Counted from the stretch's first letter, positions 19,340 through 28,664 are shown. The stretch: 63,161 nucleotides of DNA from Chloroflexota bacterium (GCA_024434165.1 QMIW01000009.1:1-63161); one strand, 5' to 3'. Translations and numbers: made by a program. Notes: a model not told the origin generated them from the letters alone.

Positions 19340-19365
19340 CCGCCCCGGGTTTGTCCCCGGGGCGG
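19340..19365 (-). terminator. Rho-independent terminator
   Basis: A 10-bp GC stem (CCGCCCCGGG / CCCGGGGCGG) with a 6-base loop. On the minus strand it is followed by TTTTATTTTT, a classic terminator for the polymer-forming protein operon ending at 19393. Confidence 0.9.
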
Positions 19366-19392
19366 GCGGATTATATCATGGTCATTTGGAGG

Positions 19393-20457
19393 CTACGATG
19401 CGGGTGGAATTTGTTCCACCGTCACGGGCGCAGACACATAGCCGGGCGGGTTGCGTGTGCCGAACCAGGTCATCGCCGCGCCGCCGATGCCGATCAGCGT
19501 CACAAGGAAGGATGGCAGCCAGCCGACGCAGGGGATCAAATCCACCAAACCGACGATCAGCATCATTAGAAAAGTGCCGAAACCGGTGGCAAGGACGGGC
19601 GCCCAACTCTGGTTGATGGCGCGCGTAAAGCGCGCGCCCACTTCCTGACCCAGCGTCACCATGCCGAATACCCATACCGCCGGCATGACCAGGAAGACAA
19701 CCAGCAGCGAAACCGGGATGAGGATCAATGTGATCGCCATGATCACTACAGCGACTGGCACGGCGATGAAGGTCAACAGCCCGTAGCCTCCCGCCAAAAA
19801 CGGCTGGCGGGTAATGGCTTCGCCTGCGCGTTCCAGTTGCGGCTGGAGGAAGAGCGCAAGCAGCATGCCGATTCCGGCGATCACAACCGCCTGCAAAATG
19901 GCGCCCATAAGTTCCCAAAACGGATTGTTCACGCGCACCGACACATCCGGGTTCGGAATGTTCGGGCTGACGGGCGGAACGTTGACTTCAGGCACGTCAA
20001 TCGAAGGAGCGGCGTTGTTCGTGATATTCCCGGTGACTTCGGCGCCAGGCTCCTGGGTGACCTGTCCGCCGATGGTGGCGATATCCCCGTCCACGACCGC
20101 CGTCGAAGTCAGCAGGACCTGCCCGCCAAAGATGACGATGTCGCCATCCACGGTGCCGTCAATCGTGATGTTGCCGCCAAACATAGCGATATCGCCGTTG
20201 ATCTCGACGCCGTCTTCGACCATCAAGTTGCCGCCAAACAGGGCAATGTCGCCGTTCACCGTGGCGTCTTCTTGAATTTCAATGTTCCCGCCGAATACTG
20301 CAATGCTCCCGTTCAGGGTTTCGCCCTCATCCAGAGTAAAGTCCTCGCCGAAACGGATGATGTCTCCGTTGGGGCTTTGGGCGTAGGCGCTGCCTGTCGG
20401 CAGGGTCAACAGCCCAAGCAGGAGGAGGATGCGGATCAAATTTATTTTTACGTTCAT
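19393..20457 (-). CDS. Exported bactofilin-like membrane protein
   Basis: A 354-residue protein: signal peptide (cleavage near SAYAQ), then about 110 residues of short repeats of the form V-x-G-D-I-A-x-F-G-G (residues 30-140), as in polymer-forming cytoskeletal proteins. A Pro/Val linker and about four to five membrane helices with a Cys/Pro loop (DLIPCVGWLP) make up the C-terminal half. Beta-helix polymer domains normally act in the cytoplasm; here the signal puts the repeats outside. It overlaps the anti-sigma gene by 4 bp (ATGA) and is probably the third gene of that operon. Confidence 0.83.
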   Translation of the reverse strand: MNVKINLIRILLLLGLLTLPTGSAYAQSPNGDIIRFGEDFTLDEGETLNGSIAVFGGNIEIQEDATVNGDIALFGGNLMVEDGVEINGDIAMFGGNITIDGTVDGDIVIFGGQVLLTSTAVVDGDIATIGGQVTQEPGAEVTGNITNNAAPSIDVPEVNVPPVSPNIPNPDVSVRVNNPFWELMGAILQAVVIAGIGMLLALFLQPQLERAGEAITRQPFLAGGYGLLTFIAVPVAVVIMAITLILIPVSLLVVFLVMPAVWVFGMVTLGQEVGARFTRAINQSWAPVLATGFGTFLMMLIVGLVDLIPCVGWLPSFLVTLIGIGGAAMTWFGTRNPPGYVSAPVTVEQIPPAS

Positions 20458-20984
20458 ACCATAACTCCTTGGGGTCTGCGCGCGAAGCGCCAGATGGACA
20501 CAATCCATAACAAGCCCACCCCCGCCAGACCGGAGAGAATGACCATCCATGCGTACGGCGGGAGGAATTTCGGCAGCATGCGCGCGAAAACGCTCACAAC
20601 TTCGCCGAACGCCTGGAGGGATGTGAATACGACTAGAAAATAGCCAAGAGCCGCCGTGAGCCATTCCACAGGCGCGGAGACAAAGGCAACCACATACGGA
20701 GCGACAAACAGACCGATCAGGGCAGCCGCGCTGACGGCGAGAACGATCAGCCCCCACAGCCTGCGGCGGCGTTCCGCCACTTTCTGGGCGGCGAGCCGCT
20801 GCTGGAAGCGCAGGGCAAACCCGGGCGCAGGCGAAACCGCGCGCGCCGAGCGCAGAGCCAGACCCGTCTCGGCAAGCGAAGAGCAGGTCTTGCACGTTCG
20901 CAGGTGCGCGTTCAGGTCGCGCTTCTCGGCGGGGGTGAGGTGTTTATCGTCCAACAGCCAGGTCTCAAAAGGCTGGTGATTCAT
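20454..20984 (-). CDS. Zinc-binding anti-sigma factor
   Basis: A 176-residue membrane protein. The N-terminal ~45 residues contain HLRTCKTC, the HxxxCxxC zinc motif of ZAS anti-sigma factors, which in family members clamps the sigma factor. Two or three membrane helices follow (about 77-100, 108-128, 145-165). GGAG lies five bases before the ATG at 20984. Its start is 20 bp inside the sigma gene, indicating coupled translation. Confidence 0.88.
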   Translation of the reverse strand: MNHQPFETWLLDDKHLTPAEKRDLNAHLRTCKTCSSLAETGLALRSARAVSPAPGFALRFQQRLAAQKVAERRRRLWGLIVLAVSAAALIGLFVAPYVVAFVSAPVEWLTAALGYFLVVFTSLQAFGEVVSVFARMLPKFLPPYAWMVILSGLAGVGLLWIVSIWRFARRPQGVMV

Positions 20985-21573
20985 GATGTCTCCTTTCCAT
21001 TTCGGCAAGCAAGTCGTCTTCTTCTTCCTGCCACATGCCTGCCAGTTCCTTGCGTGCGCGGTGCAGGCGGCTTTTCACCGCGCTCACCGTCAGGTTCAAG
21101 GACTCAGCAATTTCCTTTTCTGAATAGTCGTACCAATATCGCATGATGATTGCCGCGCGGTCGGTGGCGTCCAGCCCCCTGAGCATCGCATGGATTCGTT
21201 CCTGCGTCTGCCCTTTGATGGACTCGGCTTCCGGGTTGGGCGCGTCGAGGTCGGGCAGCTCAATCGAATTGCCTTCGTCGTCCTCGGCATCCATCGAAAA
21301 CATCGAAAACTTGCGGCGTCGAAGACGGTCAATGCAGTAATGCGCCGCAATCGAAAGCAGCCAGGTTGCGAACGGGCGTTTCCGGTCATAGCGGTGCAGG
21401 TGCTGGTAGGCGCGCAAAAAGGTTTCCTGTGCGGCATCTTCCGCCAGCTCAGGCTCGCCCAACATGCGGTAGCACAGGTTGAACACAGGGGTTTGATAGG
21501 TCTCGACGAGCCTGGTAAACGCCTCGTCACTGCCTTGTTGCGCCTGGAGGACCCAGGACTGTTCTTCGTTCAC
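20965..21573 (-). CDS. ECF RNA polymerase sigma factor
   Basis: A 202-residue ECF sigma factor. Region 2 spans about 10-80 (FTRLVETYQTPVFNLCYRM, DAAQETFLRAYQH, FATWLLSIAAHYCIDRLRRRK) and region 4 about 125-180 (LDATDRAAIIMRYWYDYSEKE, then AVKSRLHRARKEL). An acidic linker separates them. The adjacent overlapping zinc anti-sigma factor would hold it inactive until an envelope signal arrives. The PrsW-type protease at 8145 is a candidate to release it, an inference only. Confidence 0.93.
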   Translation of the reverse strand: MNEEQSWVLQAQQGSDEAFTRLVETYQTPVFNLCYRMLGEPELAEDAAQETFLRAYQHLHRYDRKRPFATWLLSIAAHYCIDRLRRRKFSMFSMDAEDDEGNSIELPDLDAPNPEAESIKGQTQERIHAMLRGLDATDRAAIIMRYWYDYSEKEIAESLNLTVSAVKSRLHRARKELAGMWQEEEDDLLAEMERRHHESPAF

Positions 21574-21730
21574 GTTTCTCCTCGGAAGGCTTTCTACCTT
21601 CTCTTACGCTTTCACAAGAGGAAAAGTTTCACAAATTTGACTGAACAAATTACGGATGCAGAATGCAAGACACCCGGGCTTTGGGCTGGAACATGCCCAC
21701 TAACAGAATACTCCCAATTTCGACGAACAG

Positions 21731-21762
21731 GTTACCCAACTACCTGACTACTCGACTAATGA
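21731..21762. repeat. Short-word array (ACTACCTGACTA type)
   Basis: GTTACCCAACTACCTGAC then TACTCGACTAATGAC: the same words as at 1-95. The CTA at 21756-21758 is the stop codon of the minus-strand gene. The remaining gap up to 21573 shows nothing clear. Confidence 0.7.
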
Positions 21763-22928
21763 CTGTGCCCGCTTCCCTCTGGACCGAGAACCTGTTCCCA
21801 CCTCCCAAGCGACCCGGCCCTTTGAGCGAAGAAGATGGCAATCGCTGTGGTGATCGGCACCGCCGCAATCAGCCCCAGCGAACCGACCAGCGTCCGCACG
21901 ATCTCTTCCGCGATGAACGAAAAATTGACGATGTAACCGTAGTCGCCGCGTCCCAGCGAGAACATCAACAGCATGGGCAGCGAGGCTCCGGCGTAGGCTA
22001 AAACCAGCGTGTTGACCGTTGCCGCTACATGGTCCTGACCGATGCGCATCGCCGCTCCGTAGAGACCGCGAAAGCCGAGGTTTGGGTTCGCGTGGTGGAG
22101 TTCGAACACCGCCGAGGCTTGAGTCGTCACCAAATCATCCAGCACGCCCAGCGCGCCGATGATCAAGCCGCCGAGAAAAAGCCCGCGCAGGCTGATGGGT
22201 GTTTCGCTCAACTGCATCAGGAACATCACGTTCTCGTCGCCCGAGCCGTTGAGTTTGGCGAAGACCACGAACAGACCCGCCAGCGCGCCGGTGATGAGCA
22301 GGACGAAAATCATGCTGATGACCGCCGCGTGCGTTTTGAGAGTCCAGCCGTAGGTGAGGTAAAGCGTGACCGCCAGCAATATGATCGAGCCGATGATGCT
22401 GGTGGTGAGCGGGTCGCCGCCTGTGAGGATGCGCGGGATGATGTAGCCGATGATGATGTAAAGGCTGAATGCCATGCTCAACATCGCGCGGACGCCCTTC
22501 CATTGGCTGATGAGCACGATGGCGACCGCAAAGAGGAGCGTCAGCCAGAGAATCGGCGCGGTGCGGACGTAATCCACGAAGTAGGCGTTGACCACGTTAT
22601 CGGGCGTCTTTGAAATCGTGACGATGATTTTATCGCCCGGCTCGAGCAGGTAATCGTCCGAGCGCACCTGCCGCCTGCCGTAATCAATTTCCATGACGAT
22701 GCCTGCATATTCGCCTTCGAGAATGTTCACGCGCGCAATCTGATACGTTTGCAGACTCCCGCCCAGATCAATTTGACCTTCTTCGATGATCTGCGTCACC
22801 TCCGCGCGGACGGTATCCGCGCCGAAGGTGGCGAAGCCGTCGCCGGGTAGTCGAACCTGGGAAAGCAAGGTGTAAACCAAAACCCCAATTAAAAGCAAAA
22901 AAGGAAAGAGCCATGATCTGTTTTTCAT
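21756..22928 (-). CDS. YibE/F family membrane protein
   Basis: A 390-residue membrane protein. One N-terminal helix (7-24) is followed by an exported domain (~30-130, with LEPGDKIIVTISK) and then seven or eight membrane helices to the end, the layout of the YibE/F family. The family has no established biochemical role; links to export or stress are only suggested elsewhere. A short-word array supplies the stop codon and another lies upstream of the start. The ATG at 22928 begins a normal membrane anchor; upstream codons are array sequence. Confidence 0.85.
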   Translation of the reverse strand: MKNRSWLFPFLLLIGVLVYTLLSQVRLPGDGFATFGADTVRAEVTQIIEEGQIDLGGSLQTYQIARVNILEGEYAGIVMEIDYGRRQVRSDDYLLEPGDKIIVTISKTPDNVVNAYFVDYVRTAPILWLTLLFAVAIVLISQWKGVRAMLSMAFSLYIIIGYIIPRILTGGDPLTTSIIGSIILLAVTLYLTYGWTLKTHAAVISMIFVLLITGALAGLFVVFAKLNGSGDENVMFLMQLSETPISLRGLFLGGLIIGALGVLDDLVTTQASAVFELHHANPNLGFRGLYGAAMRIGQDHVAATVNTLVLAYAGASLPMLLMFSLGRGDYGYIVNFSFIAEEIVRTLVGSLGLIAAVPITTAIAIFFAQRAGSLGRWEQVLGPEGSGHSH

Positions 22929-22952
22929 GGCTCTGATTATATAACGAACAAC

Positions 22953-23033
22953 TGACGATGGACGATTGACCATTTCCATCTTCCATCATCCATCGTCCAT
23001 CGTCCATCGTCTATCGTCTATCGTCTATCTTCC
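22953..23033. repeat. GACGATGG-type inverted array
   Basis: Left part GACGATGGACGATTGACC is answered by CATCGTCCATCGTCC and CTATCGTC units. The minus-strand aldehyde dehydrogenase gene ends inside it (TAG at 23027-23025, part of ACGATAG units). Confidence 0.85.
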
Positions 23034-24488
23034 ATACGGGTACCAATAATCCTTATCCTCCATATTGAAATCCCAATGCACGTGCTTCACCTCGCGGAAC
23101 TCGTCGAGACCGACTTCGCCGAGTTCGCGCGCGCCGCCGGAGTATTTCATCCCGCCGAAGGGACCGGCGTAATGGTCAGTCAGCGGGTCGTTGATCCAGA
23201 TCGTGCCTGCTTTCACATCGTCGAAGAACTGTTTGATTTTCTTTGGGTCGTTTGAAATCAGAACTGCGCCCAAGCCATATTGACAATCGTTCGTTAATCG
23301 AATGGCTTCATCGAATGTGGTGTATTCCATCAACGGCACGGCGGGACCGAAGGTCTCTTCGCGCATGATGATCATCGAGTGATCAACGTCTTTCAACACC
23401 GTCGGTTCATGGAAAAAGCCTTTGGGCAGAGCCTTCGGTCTTCCGCCGCCGACCAGGATCTTCGCGCCGCGTTCCCTCGCGTCGGCGATGTGCTTCTCGA
23501 ATTTGGCGCGGTAGGAATCTCCAATCATGGGTCCGACATCAGTCGCGGGATCAAGTCCGGGTCCGAGACGAAGCGATTTGATATGCTCCACAATGGCTTC
23601 GACGAACTTCGGTCCGCCTCTTCTTGGGATGTAAACCCGTTCGGTTGACGTGCAGACTTGTCCCGCATTGATGAGCGCCGCGTACGCCACCGCCTTTGCC
23701 GCGATCTCCGGGTCGGCATCTTCCGCAATGACGGTTGCATCCTTGCCGCCCAGTTCGAGATGCAGTTTCTTCATCATCGGCGCGGCGATGGAGGCGATTT
23801 TTTGTCCCGTTGCCAAACTGCCCGTGAAAGCGATCACCGGCACATCGGGGTGTCTGACCAGCGGCTCGCCCGTTTCAACGCCATAGCCGGTGACCACATT
23901 TACCACGCCCGGGGGCAGATGATCGAAGCAATGCTCGGCGAGATACAACGCGGTGAGCGGCGTCATCTCGGAGGGCTTGATGACCACCGTGTTTCCCGCC
24001 GCGAGCGCAGGCGCGACCTTCCATGCCATCAGCAGCAGCGGATAGTTCCACGGCACAATACAGCCCACCACGCCGTACGGTTCCTTGATGATGAAATTGA
24101 ACTGCGACGATGCCCCCGCCGCCAGCACATTGCCGCGATGATGCCGCCCCAATTCGGCATAATAGCGGAAGGTGTTCATCACCCATTCGGTTTCCTCTTC
24201 GTTTTCGGGCAGGGGCTTGCCTTCTTCCAGTGTCAACAAACGGGCGATTTCATCCCGATGGGCATGGACTTTCTCCGCCACTTCATGAAGAAGACTCGCC
24301 CGCTCGTTCGCTCCCATCTTGCGCCACGCCTCGAACGCGGACCGTGCCGCCTGCACCGCCGCCTCGACATCTTCCGCCGTCCCGCGCGGGACGCTGCCCA
24401 GAACTTCCTCGGTGGCGGGGTTTTGTACCTCGATGGCTTCTTTTGAATTTCCATTCGTAAACTTACCGTTGATGTACATCGGGCGCAT
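23025..24488 (-). CDS. Aldehyde dehydrogenase
   Basis: A 487-residue NAD(P)-dependent aldehyde dehydrogenase. Visible motifs: WNYPLLLMAWKVAPALAAGN (cofactor fold), FTGSLATGQKI, the catalytic Glu in LELGGKDA, the nucleophile Cys in NAGQVCTSTERVY, and EETFGPAVPLMEY. It is closest in feel to betaine-aldehyde, succinate-semialdehyde or aminobutyraldehyde enzymes, but the substrate is not decided by neighbours. AGGAG lies 7 bases before the ATG at 24488. Arrays flank it on both sides. Confidence 0.93.
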   Translation of the reverse strand: MRPMYINGKFTNGNSKEAIEVQNPATEEVLGSVPRGTAEDVEAAVQAARSAFEAWRKMGANERASLLHEVAEKVHAHRDEIARLLTLEEGKPLPENEEETEWVMNTFRYYAELGRHHRGNVLAAGASSQFNFIIKEPYGVVGCIVPWNYPLLLMAWKVAPALAAGNTVVIKPSEMTPLTALYLAEHCFDHLPPGVVNVVTGYGVETGEPLVRHPDVPVIAFTGSLATGQKIASIAAPMMKKLHLELGGKDATVIAEDADPEIAAKAVAYAALINAGQVCTSTERVYIPRRGGPKFVEAIVEHIKSLRLGPGLDPATDVGPMIGDSYRAKFEKHIADARERGAKILVGGGRPKALPKGFFHEPTVLKDVDHSMIIMREETFGPAVPLMEYTTFDEAIRLTNDCQYGLGAVLISNDPKKIKQFFDDVKAGTIWINDPLTDHYAGPFGGMKYSGGARELGEVGLDEFREVKHVHWDFNMEDKDYWYPYGR

Positions 24489-24522
24489 GGTGCATCTCCT
24501 GTTGATAAGGCAATTTAACCTT

Positions 24523-24602
24523 CGACCATTGACGATAGACCACAGACCATATTCTGTCATCTGTGGTCCATCTTCTATTGTCTATCGTCTATTGTCTATC
24601 GT
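24523..24602. repeat. GACGATGG-type inverted array
   Basis: GACCATTGACGATAGACC and ACAGACC on the left pair with GGTCTGT-type words and CTATCGTC units to the right. The TAG stop of the 24589 gene is one of the repeat words (CTA at 24589-24591). Confidence 0.8.
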
Positions 24603-25353
24603 CCTCTTTCGGCATCTGCGATTCTTCGATCAAATTCTTCGGCGTTGCCGCGCCGCAACTCGGGCAAATATAGTTATGCTCCACAGGGATGTATGATCGC
24701 GAGCAGAACGGGCAGGTGATGGGCATCGGCTCTTTCGGCACTTCCTTGATGACCTCCTTCGTCACCTCGCGGGTTTCCACGCGCGTCCTGCCTCCGCCGC
24801 CAATGAAAACCGGACCGCTGGAATAATGCCCGCCCGATGAGGATGAACCGCCGCCGGAGGAGGAATCTTTCATCATCCCGCCGAATGCGCTCCCGGATTC
24901 AGACGATAACTTTGCCGAGCCTCGTGATTTCGAAGAAGACGACCGCGACGATTTGTTGGAAGAACCCGACCCGCCCTTCATATTTCCAAGCACGAAGAAC
25001 AGGACCGCCAGAATCACCACCGCCGCCAGCGTGACGAATACAATGATCGCCGTCAGGCGGATGGCGCGCGGGAGGTTGTACAGTTCGTATCCGTAACTAA
25101 ACAGGAAAACCCCGCCCACATAGAACGGCGCGAGGATCAAGCACAGGAGCAGTCCCGTTTCCTGCGCGAGGCTTTCCTCGAACCAGGTCTGGTAGGCGAT
25201 GAAAAGAATCAGCGCCAGCGCTGCCAGCGCGATCAGCCCGCCGGGGACAAGGATGTGTAAAGGCTTGCCCGGCTTGGTATCGTCATGGTCATACTCGTAC
25301 ACTTCGTGAGTCTTCGCCCGCACCTGGCGGGCTTTGTATTCTGATGCAGCCAT
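24589..25353 (-). CDS. Membrane protein with C-terminal zinc ribbon
   Basis: A 254-residue protein with three to four membrane helices between about 35 and 125, a Ser/Gly-rich low-complexity stretch (~128-185), a charged segment (TREVTKEVIKEVPKEP), and a zinc ribbon with CPFC and CPSC near the C-terminus. The ribbon would lie in the cytoplasm or outside depending on topology, which cannot be fixed here. No family is recognised. Upstream (25354-25534) only fragments of the CCTCTCCC and CTTCGCGGT dispersed words are seen. Confidence 0.75.
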   Translation of the reverse strand: MAASEYKARQVRAKTHEVYEYDHDDTKPGKPLHILVPGGLIALAALALILFIAYQTWFEESLAQETGLLLCLILAPFYVGGVFLFSYGYELYNLPRAIRLTAIIVFVTLAAVVILAVLFFVLGNMKGGSGSSNKSSRSSSSKSRGSAKLSSESGSAFGGMMKDSSSGGGSSSSGGHYSSGPVFIGGGGRTRVETREVTKEVIKEVPKEPMPITCPFCSRSYIPVEHNYICPSCGAATPKNLIEESQMPKEDDRQ

Positions 25354-25534
25354 AACTCTCTCCTAATCTCCCCTCTCCCAGCGGGTTCAGGGACGGTCAG
25401 TTTTGAGCCTCAACTAATATTTTGAACCGCGAAGCCCGCCAAGTTCTAATTCTTTCTTCGCGCTCTTCGCGGTGGATTTTGACGTCTATCCGCCCTCAAG
25501 CCTCTTTGGAAGAGGGGCTGGGGTGAGGTCAAGT

Positions 25535-26908
25535 TCACTTGCTCAAATCCTTCGCCATCGTCTCCATCTGCGCGAGGATCGCCGCCACCTGTCCGCTTGC
25601 CACGTTGACGCGGTACATGTGCGCGAATCCGTCGCCCAGCATCACCTTAACTGTACGCCACGAACCCAGCTGCGGTTGCATCTCACCCTGCGGGATCAAG
25701 TCCACGGCTTGCTTCCAGTGTGGATGAGTCTTTTCGTAGTCGCCGAGCAGTTCCAGCGTCGAGGAGCGAAGCGGGAAGAGATGGGTCGCCTCCACCCAGC
25801 GCGCATCCTGTTCCTTTTCCAAAAGCCATTTTACAAACAGCCATGCCGCGAGTTGTTCTTCTTCGCTCGAATTCAAGATCACATACGACGAGCCATAGAC
25901 CGCGATGATGCCGCTGCCGTTGTTTGGGAAGGGCAGCACCGCCCACTCGTCGCGGTTGTTTGCGCCGGCGAATGCGCGCGTCACGCCTGGAAGGTCGCCG
26001 AGGTCAACGGTGACGAACAACGCCTCGCGGTTTGCAAACGATGCGATGGCGTCGCTCGCACCCTGCCATGCGCAGCCCGCTTCGGAAAGTTCGCGCAGGA
26101 ATTTGAAAGCGTCAATGTTCTTCGGCGCAAGGAAACGGTAATTGCCCTCCTCCAGCACGCCGCCGCCGAATGCCAGCATCCACGAGTATGCCGTCATCGG
26201 TTCAGTGCTCACCAGCCAGCCGCCCATTGCATCGTTCTCCGCAAATTCATCCCTGCGCATCGAGTCTTGCGCGCGGCACGCCTGTTGCTTGAAATCGTCG
26301 GGTGAAACGGGCGCGGAGCCGAAACCCAGCTCGTCTGCCCAGGTCTGGTTCCAAAGCAGGACCGTCGCCGTGCGCTGAGCCGGAACGCCCACGCGCGCAT
26401 TCATGGATACATCCTGGTTCCAAAACGCAAACGGAATGTCCTTCGCATCCAGACCGTATACGGGGTCTTTCACATAATCCGTCAGGTCGGTCACCACGCC
26501 TTCGGCATGCCATTCCTGCGCGTGTTCGGGCAGGGCGATCACCAAATCGGGCTGATCGGTTTTTGCCAGCGAGGCGGTTACGGTCTCGTACAGATTCGTG
26601 AAGTTGATCTGACTCTGCGCCGCGACCCTGATTCCCCATGGATTCGATGAATTGAACTCTTCGGCAAACGTCTCGAACAGGCTGGACTCAAGCCCATACC
26701 ATGGCATCCAGACGGTGACTTCCAGTCCGTTCAACGCCTCTTCATGGACCTCGAGCCTGCTCGCCGCTTCGGGAGTTGGTCCCGGCGTTGAGCCGGCTGC
26801 TCCGCTTTGTGCGGTGGGCGTCTTTGCGATAGCGGTCTCTGTTTGATTTGCCCCACAGGCGGATAAAAGAATCGAAGCGATAAAAAATAATGAGATGATT
26901 TTTTTCAT
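25535..26908 (-). CDS. ABC-type extracellular solute-binding lipoprotein, family 1
   Basis: A 457-residue lipoprotein (lipobox LLSAC) of solute-binding family 1, which usually delivers sugars or glycerol phosphates to ABC importers. Motifs include LEVTVWMPWYG after a Pro/Ala spacer, EEFNSSNPWGIRV, and WVEATHLFPLRSSTLELL near the end. No permease or ATPase gene lies beside it, so an orphan binding protein or a distant transporter is likely. It starts 6 bp after the site-2 protease stop and is probably co-transcribed. Confidence 0.87.
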   Translation of the reverse strand: MKKIISLFFIASILLSACGANQTETAIAKTPTAQSGAAGSTPGPTPEAASRLEVHEEALNGLEVTVWMPWYGLESSLFETFAEEFNSSNPWGIRVAAQSQINFTNLYETVTASLAKTDQPDLVIALPEHAQEWHAEGVVTDLTDYVKDPVYGLDAKDIPFAFWNQDVSMNARVGVPAQRTATVLLWNQTWADELGFGSAPVSPDDFKQQACRAQDSMRRDEFAENDAMGGWLVSTEPMTAYSWMLAFGGGVLEEGNYRFLAPKNIDAFKFLRELSEAGCAWQGASDAIASFANREALFVTVDLGDLPGVTRAFAGANNRDEWAVLPFPNNGSGIIAVYGSSYVILNSSEEEQLAAWLFVKWLLEKEQDARWVEATHLFPLRSSTLELLGDYEKTHPHWKQAVDLIPQGEMQPQLGSWRTVKVMLGDGFAHMYRVNVASGQVAAILAQMETMAKDLSK

Positions 26909-26914
26909 TGAGTT

Positions 26915-28093
26915 TTACGGCAGCATGACGACAAAGGGAACGGGCGTAAAGACGAGAATGAACACGACGATCATGGCGTACGCGATGGCCCGCCGTGCGG
27001 GGTCGAGCGCGGTGATCTGGTCCATCGGCTGTGCGTTGACGCGCCCCAGCCAGAAGAGCAGCGCCGCCCACAGCCACCAGCCGTTCCAGAACAAACCAAG
27101 CACGACCAGCAGCCCAACGATGAACGGAAAGGCTTTCTTTGCCTTATCCCCAAACAGCGAATAGATGACGTGCCCGCCGTCGAGCGTGCCCGCAGGGATG
27201 AGGTTCAGCGCGGTGACGAGAATCCCTGCCCAGCCTGCAAACGCAACGGGATGAATGAAGACATCCAAGCCGCCGTATGGGATGGGCCCGCCTGTAAAGA
27301 AATAACGCAGCCAGTACAGTATCCCTTGTGGTTCCGCAGGTGCGGGCAATAATTGTCCGAACACAACATATTTTATGAACAGATAAAGGAGTGAGTTTCC
27401 TTCGATAAATCCGCCAGGAGCGTATTCGATGACATCTAAATTCGAGAGCGATAATCCCAAAAACAAAATAGGTATCGCCACCACAAGCCCCGCAATGGGA
27501 CCCGCCACCCCGATGTCAAACAAGATGCGCTTGTTCTTCGGCGTGCCGCGCATCAGGATTGCCGCACCCATGGTCCCCAAAGGACTGAAGGGAAAGGGGA
27601 TGAAGTATGGAAGCGTGGCGGGCGTCTTGTGATAACGGCTCATGAAGTAATGTCCGAGTTCATGCGCGAGCAGGATTCCAAGCAGGCTGAGCGCGAAGGG
27701 CCAGCCCGTCAAAATGCTCCTGAACAGGACGACTATCTGCCCCACAAAATCCTCTGGAATGGGTCCCTCCGGTTGTGCGCCTGCCAGCATCACGCTGAAC
27801 ACCGTCAGCACAAAGAGGATGACGTTGGTGGAAATTTTCTCCTTTGGCGCTTCGGCTGGTTTCGGTGCGAGGTAAATGACCTGCCGTCCCTCTTCGATGC
27901 GAAAGAGAGGCACAAGATTGAATTGCGCCAGCAGCCCGGCAAGTTGATCGTACGCCTGCGCCGAGTCTTCGCTGATTAACCGTCCGCGGTAGCGCAGGAA
28001 GAAACCCTTGCCTGGGTCCTGGCTGGTGACATCTTCGATGCGAAAGACGCGCGCCACAAGGCTTGTGCAAACTTCAGTTTCAGGGAAGGACAT
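26915..28093 (-). CDS. Site-2 protease family metallopeptidase (M50)
   Basis: A 392-residue intramembrane zinc protease. Zinc ligands are His144 and His148 in HELGHYF; the third ligand region is NLIPAGTLDGGHVIY near residue 310. About six to seven membrane helices start at ~90; the first 85 residues are a cytoplasmic domain. Relatives process sigma-regulators or other membrane proteins. The binding-protein gene follows within 6 bp, giving a two-gene operon. Confidence 0.92.
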   Translation of the reverse strand: MSFPETEVCTSLVARVFRIEDVTSQDPGKGFFLRYRGRLISEDSAQAYDQLAGLLAQFNLVPLFRIEEGRQVIYLAPKPAEAPKEKISTNVILFVLTVFSVMLAGAQPEGPIPEDFVGQIVVLFRSILTGWPFALSLLGILLAHELGHYFMSRYHKTPATLPYFIPFPFSPLGTMGAAILMRGTPKNKRILFDIGVAGPIAGLVVAIPILFLGLSLSNLDVIEYAPGGFIEGNSLLYLFIKYVVFGQLLPAPAEPQGILYWLRYFFTGGPIPYGGLDVFIHPVAFAGWAGILVTALNLIPAGTLDGGHVIYSLFGDKAKKAFPFIVGLLVVLGLFWNGWWLWAALLFWLGRVNAQPMDQITALDPARRAIAYAMIVVFILVFTPVPFVVMLP

Positions 28094-28193
28094 GGCTCTC
28101 CTAAATATACAACAGGACAGGGGCGGCCCGTCTTGAACAATCGAAAACGATGGCTCATCATGAAGGACCGCCCCTGCGTTTCAATTGCGTAGG

Positions 28194-28287
28194 CGAGAGT
28201 GGATGGGAGTCGAACCCACCGCGACCCGCAACGCGACCCGCCACAGGTTTTGAAGACCAGGAAGCCCACCGGGACTTAACCACTCCC
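28194..28287 (-). tRNA. selC: tRNA-Sec (anticodon UCA)
   Basis: Read on the minus strand this folds as a selenocysteine tRNA: an 8-bp acceptor (GGGAGTGG / CCACTCTC), a 6-bp D stem with a 4-base loop (AAGTCC-CGGT-GGGCTT), anticodon loop CTTCAAA with TCA, a long extra arm built from two GCGGGTCGC words, and a T arm (GTGGG-TTCGACT-CCCAT). The discriminator is G. CC follows but the final A is not encoded. It implies selenoprotein synthesis in this organism; none of the selA, selB or selD genes is in the window. Confidence 0.92.
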
Positions 28288-28452
28288 GCCCGCAAGGATA
28301 ACCGAGAGAAGAGAGAATTGCAAGCAAGCGAAGTCCGCCCTGCTTCGCGCGATGTTTGTCCTCCTTTACCTCCCAGGGCTCTCTTAAATAACCCGAGTTG
28401 CTGCCTTGGTTTCAAGAGGCTTCCCTCACCCCAAACAAGGTTATATATTCTG

Positions 28453-28506
28453 GGATGACTTCTCCCTCTCCCGATGGGAGAGGGCAGGGTGAGGGCTTTG
28501 GGCAGG
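28453..28506. repeat. CCCTCTCCC dispersed repeat between the tRNA genes
   Basis: CCCTCTCCCGATGGGAGAGGG is a hairpin-forming word followed by CAGGGTGAGGG. Related words occur at 34311-34430 and 35170-35287. The rest of 28288-28589 has no convincing gene; ATCCTCCCGGTGAGGAT near 28557 is a small hairpin just outside tRNA-Pro. Confidence 0.6.
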
Positions 28507-28589
28507 GAACCTAGAAAATCTATTGGAAGGTGGCAACTTGAGTTAAATAAAAACCATCCTCCCGGTGAGGATGGTTATCTTACTCTCTG

Positions 28590-28664
28590 TCGGGGCGAGA
28601 GGATTTGAACCTCCGACCCCTTGCACCCCATGCAAGTGCGCTAGCCGGGCTGCGCCACGCCCCG
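28590..28664 (-). tRNA. tRNA-Pro (anticodon GGG)
   Basis: A standard 75-nt cloverleaf on the minus strand: acceptor CGGGGCG / CGCCCCG, anticodon stem CTTGC / GCAAG with loop ATGGGGT, and T arm GGAGG-TTCAAAT-CCTCT. The discriminator is A, and CCA is not encoded. It lies about 300 bp from tRNA-Sec on the same strand. Confidence 0.95.

Noticed and set aside
25354-25534. Possible small gene upstream of the solute-binding protein
   Set aside because: Only fragments of dispersed words; no frame with a ribosome-binding site.
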